Shown piece by piece: positions 56,351 to 64,000 of a stretch of 64,000 nt of DNA. The number at the start of each line of letters is the position of its first letter. The first letter of the stretch is position 1. Origin of the DNA: Jacaranda mimosifolia. Its lineage: Eukaryota > Streptophyta > Magnoliopsida > Lamiales > Bignoniaceae. Where the stretch lies: the NCBI GenBank assembly GCA_018894105.1, contig CM032122.1, forward strand, positions 31,713,404-31,777,403, read 5' to 3'. Position numbers and translations under genes: made by a program. Under the pieces are notes generated by a model that did no database searches, had not been told where the DNA came from, and worked only from the letters and a program-made list of their open reading frames with translations.

Positions 56351-56781
56351 AAAAGTTTAATTTAATATTCATTTATAATTAGTAACAAAAATCATTGTTA
56401 CCATATGTGTACAATTGATATTTGGAGGGAATGAATTTTGGAGGGAAGTTACTTAAAATTTAGTAACTAAAAACTTTGTTATAATATATTTTATTTGTAA
56501 CAAATATTTTGTTGTTACAAAAGGTACCAAGTTTTGTTACAAATATATCTTCTTATATGACGAAAAATGTTATATGTAACAAAATAACATTTTTCGTAAC
56601 GAATTATTATTTAGTTACGAATATAAAAAATTTAAGGTAACAAAATTTTTACTTTGTTACTCAAGAAAATGTTATTTTTAACAAAAAATCAATTTTATTA
56701 CAATAAATCTAACATATGTAACGAATTTTACCTTTGTTACCAAAATTTTTGTTATGCGAAGTGCAATTTGTTGTAGTGGAT

Positions 56782-57172
56782 GTGGGCGGGTGAAATTCAT
56801 AGGTGGTAGAAACCGGAAATCAAACCATACCATCTTGATAATGGGCTTCTCTAAAGTGGGGCAGCTATCGAGCATGAAACCAAAATGAAACGTGCGTAAA
56901 GGTTGGAGCAACAGTTGTTGTAATAAAAATAAGATCTTTCACCAAATTTTGTAGTTAATATAATTAAAATTAAGTATAATTTTTAAAAATTTTAAAAATT
57001 AACTAAGTTAGAAATTAATTATTCTTTTGAAAAAATTATAAAATCCTAATATTTTATTTTAATAGCATCTTAGCTTCTTTGTCCAAAATTTACCCCATGC
57101 ATATACTTTTAGGCATATTATAAGATATGTTTTGAAAAGCTTATCAACTCACTTGTACACTCTTTCAAGTAG
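56782..57172. other. Intergenic strip right of the CACTA element
   Basis: AT-rich with no gene seen. It continues the host sequence interrupted at 49,659. Confidence 0.4.
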
Positions 57173-57174
57173 GG

Positions 57175-57790
57175 GTGTTCCAATCTAATTCGATCCAAAA
57201 AAAATCGATGAATCGATCCAAAAAATCGAAAACCGACCAAAATCAAATTTTTTTGGATTGAATTGGATTTGTTTTCTAAAGAACCGGTCGGATTGGATCG
57301 ATTTTTTGGTTTTAATCTTAAAAATCAATCCAATCCAAACCGAATCGAAATTTATATTCTAATAATATAAAAAATATATATTTTAATTGTAAAATACACA
57401 AATAAATTAAAATAAACTAAACCTAGGATTTTTTCACTTTAAAAAATAAAATATATAGGAATAATTATTGTGGACTTATAACTTTATAGTTGTGTGTTCT
57501 TAGATAATTTAACTTAATTCCGCAAGATTAGTGTGATATGATAAATAAATGAAATTTACAATCAATTGATTAAATTAGTTTAATTATCAATAGTAATTTA
57601 TCAAATATTTTAATTAAAAATTTAAATTAAAAAATTGAATTAACCGATCCAATCCAAACTAATTTAAAATGGATTGAATTGGATCAGATTTACAATAAAA
57701 ATTTAATCGATCCAAACCGATCCAATATACATTATATAATTTGGATCGATTAGCTTTTTGTCCAAAAATAGATCCAAACCGAACAGCGAA
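57175..57790. mobile_element. MITE-like element with GGGGTGTTC end and GGATCGATT-type repeats
   Basis: Begins GGGGTGTTCCAATC and ends near AACCGAACAGCGAACA. The flank-facing parts are rich in GGATCGATT / AATCCAATCCAAACCGA mirrored phrases, giving strong potential to fold back on itself. GGGGTGTTC...GAACACCCC ends are frequent in plant hAT-like MITEs; the right end here has drifted. Confidence 0.4.
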
Positions 57791-57979
57791 CATGCTATGA
57801 AAATATGTTGAAAAGTTGGAAGTTTGATATGCCTAATTGCGTGCAGAAATTCCTAAACTGTCCTTAAGGTGATAATTGTCCCCACTCTTTGTGCTGTAGG
57901 GACTATGGCAATTCACCCCTAGGATTCAACTAAGGCATCTAAGGAATTGCAGTCAGCATTCTAAAATTCCTACTTAAGA

Positions 57980-58528
57980 ATTTCTGTTGATGTTGAGAAT
58001 GATTGAAAAGAGTATGAAATATCTTTTGCTGGAGAGTAATAATACTTTGCTTGAAAAATGTATACATAATTTGTGTGGATTAATTCCCCTTATATAGTGT
58101 TACAACAACTATTTACACAATTATGATTGTTAGTTTAAACAACACACTGATTATAATAGTCTTGTCTTTTTCCTAACAGTCACATTGTTTCTGATTAAAA
58201 ACGTAATTTAAATAATTAATTAAATTACGTATTTAATTAAATACGAAATTAAAATATAATTTGAATTTAATCCACGCCGTGTCGTGCACGTGCAAAATGC
58301 TAAGTGCTAAGTCTTGATTATTAAATATATATTATTCAAACAATATATATAATTTCCATGCACTTGGACACTCTCCAAAACCTTAGAATAATCTGAAAGC
58401 ATAACAAGATATTCACCTAATAAAGGAACTCTCATTTTCTTATTTTTCCAATGTGGGATTGAGATCCCAAAAAATTCTAATCTCTTCTCCACTTAACATA
58501 CTATCTAGAGTCCTAATTAATTCCAACA
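57980..58528 (-). repeat. copia-2 left LTR (3' LTR of the minus-strand copy)
   Basis: The coding-strand start is TGTTGGAATTAATTAGG at 58,528, next to the polypurine tract. It contains ATCCCACATTGG, a phrase common in plant LTRs. 58,080-58,291 is the inverted counterpart of 62,746-62,965. The outer end near 57,980 is estimated. Confidence 0.65.
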
Positions 58529-59039
58529 ATCCCCTACTTAGATAGTGATGTTAAGAATTTATAGAATCATGTATAAGAAAGATGTCTCTTGACTTGAATC
58601 TTTCCTTAGTGTAAGTACTTCAAAGTTGTAATAGAATAGATAGTGTCTTAAGCGATTGAACCATTATTCTTTGCATTAGAACCGAAAGTACCACACACAA
58701 GACTCTCCAACACCTTTAGAAATTCATCGAGATTCTTATAGCACCAATATGGCCATGTGCTACATCCTAGTATTCATAAACATTTCCAAAGATCAACCCT
58801 TGAACCTTTACCAGGAGCGGCACCACTCCTTATGTTTATATAGGTGAGGTTTCCCTTAAGCTTTGAATAATTTTGGTCATATTTAAATACCTAAGTTTCA
58901 TTAAGAGTTATACTCAACCTCCAAATATTATGTACTAGCTTACTTGAAAGTTGTCCTAGTACCTTCACAGCCACTTATCAGTAACTTGTTTTTACGCATT
59001 GAACTTTTAACTAGTGGTAATGCTAGGGAAAGTTGGGTT

Positions 59040-62000
59040 TCTATTACTGGTGACTCTAGGAAAAGGGTCTGAAGCCCATTCCAATATATATTTTCTTTAC
59101 TAAATCCTTAGTAAGTCCTTCTGTGAATGGGTCCGCCAAGTTATTACTTGTTCTTGTATATATTATGGTTATAATTCCTTCAAGAATTAATTACTTGACA
59201 TACTCATGTCTAGCTTATATGTCTTAAGCTTACTTCTTTGATTCCCAAATGTTGATATTTCTTTATAATTTTCTCAATGTAGTGGGTTTGGCACAAAGCA
59301 TAACCCCCACTATTTTTCTTAACTTTAATCCCCAAGATAGTATCTACCTCACCTAAATCTTTCATTTTAAACTGCGAGGAAAAATACTTCTTTGTTTCAT
59401 TTATGCCATTCATATTTATCCCAAACATCGGCATATCATCAACATATAAGCACACAATGACACCATAATCCTTTGTAAATTCAGAATAAATACACTTATC
59501 CGCATTATTATATTTAAACCCATTAGACAAAATAACATAATCAAATTTCTCATACCACTGTTTTGGTGCTTGTTTCAAGCCATATAGTGACTTTACCAAC
59601 CTGCATACTTTCTTTTCATTTCCAGGAAGAATAAATCCCTCAGGTTTTTCCATATATATCTCCTAATCCAAATCACAGTTGAGGAAAGCTGTTTTGACAT
59701 CCATTTGATGCACACATAAATTATGAATAGATGCTAGAGCAAACAATACTCTAATAGATGTTATTCTGGCTACTGGTGCATATGTATCAAAATAGTCAAT
59801 ACCTTCCTTTTTTTTAAAACCTTCTGCCACTAACCTAGCCTTAAAAGTTTGAATAGACCCATCTGTATTATATTTTCTTCAGAAGACCCATTTGCAACCT
59901 ATAGGTTTTGAACCAGGGGGAAAATCTACTAATACCCAAGTATTATTAGATAATATTGAGTCCATTTAATCGTTGATTCCTTCCTTCCAGAATGCTAAAT
60001 CTCTAGATGTCACAACTTCTTTATAGGTTTTACGATCTTCTTCTACATTCAATGTAATAGGCAATTTATTGAGCACTGATTCTCTATTACCCTCAACTAA
60101 GAAAATAATAGACTAGGGATCAACAAAGTCTGGTCCTAGGCTCTTTTCTTTTCTGATCCTTTGACTTCTTCTAGGTTCACTAGGAGATTCAGTTATGTTC
60201 CTTTTACCACTAGGTAATGTGTGTTGATCAGTTCGCTGATGTGTTTGTATAGTTGCATTAGAATCATTGCCAAATTTTTTTTCGATAAATTCAACATCCC
60301 TTGATTCTACTATCACATTAGACTCTAAGTCCAACAATCTATATGCTTTAGAATGTTGAGCATATCCTACAAACACACTTTTTATAGCTCTTGGCCCTAA
60401 CTTTGTCCGTTTAGGATCTGTCACTCTATGAAAGGCTAGACAACCCCAAACTCTAAGGTAACTTAGGTTTGGTTTCCTTCCTTTCCATAATTCATATGGA
60501 GATACTTTAAGTTTCTTATAAGGTATTATGTACATGACATGCAGTCAGTAAGGCTTCATCCCATAAATTATTAGGCAGTTTAGCATTCAAGATCATTACA
60601 TTCACCATATCAACTAAGGTCCTATTTTTTCTTTCTGCCAAACCATTCTGTTGAGGGTATATGGTGCACTCATTTCATGTATGACGCCATTATTTTCACA
60701 AAAATAATTAAATTTGGAAGGAATATATTCACCTCCCCTATCACTTCTTAAAATTTTAATTTTCTTTTCTTTTTTTTGATTTTCTACCTCAGCCTTATAA
60801 AGCATAAACATATCAAAAGCTTGATCTTTTGTTTTCATTAAATAAACATAGGTATATCTAGAATAGTCATTAATGAAAGTGATGAAATATCTATTTCCTC
60901 CTCTAGTTAAAATTGCATTTAATTCACATATATCTGAATGAATAAGTTCTAATAACTCAGAAGATCTTTGAACAGAAGGAAATGGTTTCTTGGTCATTTT
61001 TGCTTGTATACATATTTCACACTTTTCACTGCTAGTATCATTACAAGACATTAAACCATGCTTTGACATATACTTAATATAACCAAAGTTAACATGTGCC
61101 AATCTACCATGAAGAAGAAGAGTCAACAAAGTAAGCCGAATCATTCATTTTATTAGCAACACTCAATTTGAACATGCCATCACAAGAGTAGCCTTTGCCA
61201 ACAAAGGCACCACTCTTAGAAAATACAACCTTATCAGACTCTAGAACAGCCTTAATTCCTTTCTTCCACAACAAATTTGTAGATACAAGGTTCTTCCTAA
61301 TATAAGGAACAAAAAGAATATTGACTAGTACTAATTTCTTTCTAGAAGTGAAAGATAGTTCAACAATGCCTCTGCCAAGGACCTTAGCGGTGTTGCTGTT
61401 TCCCATCATCACTTTTTGCCCATCATCAACCTTCCCAAGGTCTTGAACAGTGCTTGGTCATTGCACACATGGACAATAGCACTAGAATCGTACCACCAAT
61501 CAGGAGACTTCGTCGCAGTAGCCATGTTCAATTCAGTGATCATACCAATGTGCAAATCAGAAATCATGGCAACAATGGCATATTTTGTATCAACCATATT
61601 TGCACTATTGGCATTTTCTGTCCTCTGCTTCTTTTTGTAGCGTCAATCACGTTTAAGATAGCCCTTTTTCCCACAATTGTAGCATAACTTATTGGTCTTG
61701 TATTTCTTTATTTCAGAACCAACAGTCTCCTGGAAGTTCCTTTTCCTTCCTTTAGGCACGTCTTCTCCAGATTTCTTTCCTCTTGAACTAGCCTTCTTTT
61801 CATCCACATAGTTCACATTGGAGAAAGTTTCAGCATGCCTTTTCTACAAATTTCGAGTGTCCTCCTCGATCCTTAAATGCTTTTCAAACTGTTCCAAATT
61901 AAAATCTTCGGTTGTATGAAGCATTTTCTTTATGTAATCATTCCAACTAGGGGTAATTATGCTATTATAGCCCCCACTTGTAATGATTCAGAAATCTCAA

Positions 62001-62475
62001 CTTTCAATTCTTTTAATTTTGATATTAAGATAGAAAAATCATGCACTTGATCCATAATAGACACATTATCAACGATCTTGAATTCAAAGGATTTCATAAT
62101 TAAGAACTTATCTGCTCCTTGTTTTTCAGCCATGTACTTGGATTCTAGTGCATTCCAAATTTCGTTTGGTGACTGAACGTTAGTGAAGAGATCATACAAA
62201 CGATCAGACAGTGTGTTGAGGATGTGGCCACGACACAGTACTTCGTCATCCTGCCTTTTCTTTCTTTCAGATTTGAGTGCCTCTGAATCGTTGTCCTGTG
62301 GTGTTGGAAGATCTTTCAAATTTGGGTCCAACACATAGGCAATCTTCAATGCTGTGAGCATGAACATCAATTAGTCCTTCCATTGCTTGAAGTTTTTCCC
62401 ATCAAATCGGTCCAATTTTACCAGATTTTAATCCACCACTTGAAATGAACTTTCTGTCCTTCCTTCAATCTTTTC
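59040..62475 (-). pseudogene. copia-2 gag-pol remnants
   Basis: Readable blocks in order: gag N-terminus LDRFDGKNFKQWKD and 62,370-61,957 (LYDLFTNVQSPNEIWNALES); zinc knuckle near 61,680 (CYNCGKKGY, His changed to Tyr, last Cys replaced by a stop); protease at 61,597-61,409 (YDSSAIVHVC, the usual Gly is Ser); GAG-pre-integrase/integrase at 61,144-60,614 (HSDICELN, RSDRGGEY, then a frameshift before the catalytic Glu); integrase tail at 60,535-60,113; RT at 59,653-59,210 (CLYVDDMPMF); and the RNase H end near 59,190-59,040. The middle of RNase H is deleted. Confidence 0.85.
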
Positions 62476-62486
62476 AATTATCACCT

Positions 62487-62745
62487 TAAGATTGCTATAA
62501 TTGTGGGAAAAAGAGCAATCTTAAACGTGATTGCCGCTATAGAAAGAAGCAGAGGACAAAAAATGCCAATAGTGCAAATATGGTTGATACAGAAAATGCC
62601 ATTGTTGCCATGATTTCTGATTTGCACATTGGTATGATCACTGAATTGAACATGGCTACTGCGACGAAGTCTCCTGATTGGTGGTACGATTCTAGTGCTA
62701 CTCTATCCATGTGTGCAATGACCAAGCGCTGTTCAAGACCTTGGA
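62487..62745 (+). pseudogene. Inverted copy of the copia-2 zinc-knuckle/protease fragment
   Basis: Near-identical to 61,424-61,685 read on the opposite strand. The zinc knuckle is CYNCGKKSNLKRDC, with both outer Cys kept and the His changed to Asn, and is followed by PDWWYDSSAT. It stops at GACCTTGG and fuses directly to LTR sequence. An apparent 70-codon frame across the fusion is chance. Confidence 0.8.
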
Positions 62746-63098
62746 CGTGCACGACGCGGCGTGGATTAAATTCAAATTATATTTTAATTTAGTATTTAAT
62801 TAAATGCGTAATTTAATTAATTATTTAAATTATGTTTTTAATCAGAAACAATGTGATTGTTAAGATAAAGACAAGACTATTATAATCAGTGTGTTGTTTA
62901 AACTAACAGTCATAATTGTGCAAATAGTTGTTGTAACACTATATAAGGGGAATTAATCCACACAGAACACCCCTATTTTCAAGTTATAATTCTGAATCTT
63001 CAATCAAATATACGGTGAAGAGTAATTGGTATTTCACTTATTCTCTTATTTATCAGTTAAGTATATCGGAGAAGACATACATAAACCTGACCGTTACA
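62746..63098 (+). repeat. copia-2 right LTR, partial, opposite orientation
   Basis: Begins mid-LTR at ACGTGCACGACGCGGCGTGG and runs to about GTTACA at 63,098. Its first 220 bases are the inverted counterpart of 58,080-58,291, including TATAAGGGGAATTAATCC, the probable TATA region. Beyond that the two LTR ends have diverged. Confidence 0.65.
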
Positions 63099-63201
63099 AC
63101 GTAAGGATCAAAAAAGCTATACCAACAGAAGCTATTCATAATTTCATACTGAAAAAAAAAATAATAAATAAGCAGGTAAGTTGCTGCTAGCTTAGCTAGT
63201 T

Positions 63202-63686
63202 TTAAGCAGGAAAACTATTAGGGTTTAGATTTGGACTTCTACTTCGAGGTGATCTCGTGGAGACTCGCACTTCGATACATGAGACGGGCTGGGGTCCCGG
63301 AGGTGGCATCGGGGATGGAGGCGGTGGCCTGGGGGGTCGGCCAAGAGTTGATTGTATGTACTTGTCCCAATAATATTTTTCAGGGATGCAGTTGATTATG
63401 GCAACAAACCGCTTCATAAAGTTTTCTCGTGTGTGAGAAAAGAATCCTCTGTGAGCAGTGGATGAAGATCCAAATATATCAGGAAATAAAGTTTTCCCAT
63501 TGTTGGTTTCTGTCAAAAACTGATCATCTGCATAATCAGCTGATGAAGGTTAACTTAATTATTACTAAGCTCATAATTATGTGTAAAAACATAAGTTTGA
63601 TTACCTGCAGGGAAATTTCTGGCTTGAACTGATCCGGCTATAGCCAAAATTGTGAAAAGCATAAGCACCCTCATCAAAGTCATCAT
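63202..63686 (-). CDS. Small secreted proline-rich protein, two exons, unrecognised family
   Basis: Exon 1 is 63,686-63,605 and exon 2 is 63,527-63,202 (TAA), with a GTAATC donor and a TTATGCAG acceptor. The join is in phase and gives 135 residues. MMTLMRVLMLFTILAIAGSV is a signal peptide, probably cut after VQA. A variable spacer is followed by a conserved-looking core (MKRFVAIINCIPEKYYWDKY), a Pro-rich stretch (GRPPRPPPPSPMPPPGPQP, about residues 90-108), one further Cys and a basic Ser/Arg-rich tail ending SPRSRSPNLNPNSFPA. The two Cys, in NCIP and SCIE, could form one disulphide. An apoplastic protein or peptide precursor is the likeliest role. The tail does not match the CLE, CEP, IDA or PIP motifs I know. 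The paralogue at 43,645 is broken but keeps the signal peptide and the RSPNLNPN tail. Confidence 0.7.
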
Positions 63687-64000
63687 ATATCTTTGTTTCT
63701 CAGGCAGCAGAATATTTGTGACTAAATAGTTTTAAATGAAATGAAGCGATTATTAAAGAATCGGCTTCAGTTATATATAGACACTGTATTAGGTTGGTTT
63801 AGTTGTATTTATTAATTTAACATGCAGCAGGGTAGGTATGGACTGTGTGAATATAAGAATAGTTCATTTTCATTTGGATTAATTTGTGAAACCCTTTTGC
63901 TCTATAAAGTTTTTGGTTTATGAAGTTGAGAGCAACTTGTCAACCAGAAGTGATGAAATTAGTATAGGTGGAAGTTTCTTATGACTGAAAGGGATGGAAA
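63687..64000 (-). promoter_or_regulatory. Promoter of the small secreted proline-rich gene, with TATA box
   Basis: The minus strand has CTATATATAA at 63,780-63,771, about 90 bp upstream of the ATG. The block around AATCGCTTCATTT and the more distal part match 44,100-44,430 upstream of the pseudogene copy, so the duplication included the promoter. Confidence 0.65.

Larger units (their letters stand above)
49660..56778. mobile_element. Non-autonomous CACTA (En/Spm-type) transposon, 7.1 kb
   Basis: The left terminus CACTACAACAAATTATAG and the right terminus, reverse complemented CACTACAACAAATTGCAC, share 14 perfect bases. The 3-bp flank GAT is duplicated on both sides (49,657-49,659 and 56,779-56,781), as expected for CACTA elements. 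Both ends carry subterminal arrays of GTAACGAAA / TTTCGTTAC-type motifs, at about 49,690-50,150 and 56,380-56,760. The interior is extremely AT-rich and holds a duplicated 0.6-kb segment, a GC island and a degenerate minisatellite. No transposase or other gene is recognisable, so movement would depend on an element elsewhere. Confidence 0.87.
57980..63098 (-). mobile_element. Ty1/copia element copia-2, rearranged with inverted terminal part
   Basis: The minus strand carries gag to RNase H (about 62,475-59,040) and a 3' LTR ending at 58,528 with a polypurine tract AAGTAGGGGAT. No minus-oriented 5' LTR follows the gag start. Instead, from about 62,487, a plus-strand copy of the zinc-knuckle/protease part begins, then jumps at 62,746 into the middle of a plus-oriented LTR that runs to about 63,098. 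Two stretches therefore exist as inverted copies. The left outer boundary is approximate and no target duplication was found. The element cannot make functional products. Confidence 0.75.

Noticed and set aside
62580..62792. 70-codon plus-strand ORF
   Set aside because: It spans the artificial fusion of an inverted gag/protease fragment and LTR DNA.
63202..63260. CLE, CEP or IDA peptide motif in the SPRSRSPNLNPN tail
   Set aside because: Residue pattern and spacing do not match these motifs, so no family was assigned.

Overview
This is nuclear DNA of a flowering plant, almost certainly a eudicot and perhaps an asterid. The evidence is GT-AG multi-exon genes, long AT-rich intergenic DNA, plant-specific families (HCT, a plant-type MAPKKK) and nested plant retrotransposons. 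The species cannot be named from the sequence.

The first half (1-32,000) is gene-bearing. In order it holds the 3' exon of a shikimate/quinate hydroxycinnamoyltransferase (HCT, +, cut by the window start); a two-exon gene for a small secreted, possibly GPI-anchored protein (-, 1620-2069); a broken LRR receptor-kinase relic (-, near 7.0 kb); a 12-exon gene for CCR4-NOT subunit 11 (+, 8796-14293); an intronless cytosolic HSP70 with a heat-shock-element-like array upstream (-, 15589-17559); an intronless plant MAPKKK (-, 20175-21455); and a 7-exon gene for 20S proteasome subunit beta-7 (+, 28201-31803) whose first coding exon is only two codons. Exon joins were checked for reading phase and the CDS lengths close exactly. 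The gaps hold MITE-like repeats and microsatellites.

The second half (33,900-63,100) is a nested transposon block. It contains two opposite-facing copies of one long-terminal-repeat family (33,952-36,762 and 45,149-49,151), each with TG...CA ends and a perfect 5-bp target duplication and no coding interior, so probably solo LTRs; the second carries a TRIM-like element. Between them lies a decayed full-length Ty1/copia element (37,113-43,621) with both LTRs. A 7.1-kb CACTA element (49,660-56,778, 3-bp duplication GAT) has no recognisable transposase. A second, rearranged copia element (about 57,980-63,098) has inverted LTR and gag segments.

Two paralogous copies of an unrecognised small secreted proline-rich gene sit in this block. 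The copy at 63,202-63,686 (-) is intact, with signal peptide, one intron and a TATA box. The copy at 43,645-44,094 (-) is a pseudogene. A copia element lies in the 3' flank of each. The intact gene is the best candidate for undescribed biology here. The nearby genes share no pathway, as is normal in a plant genome.
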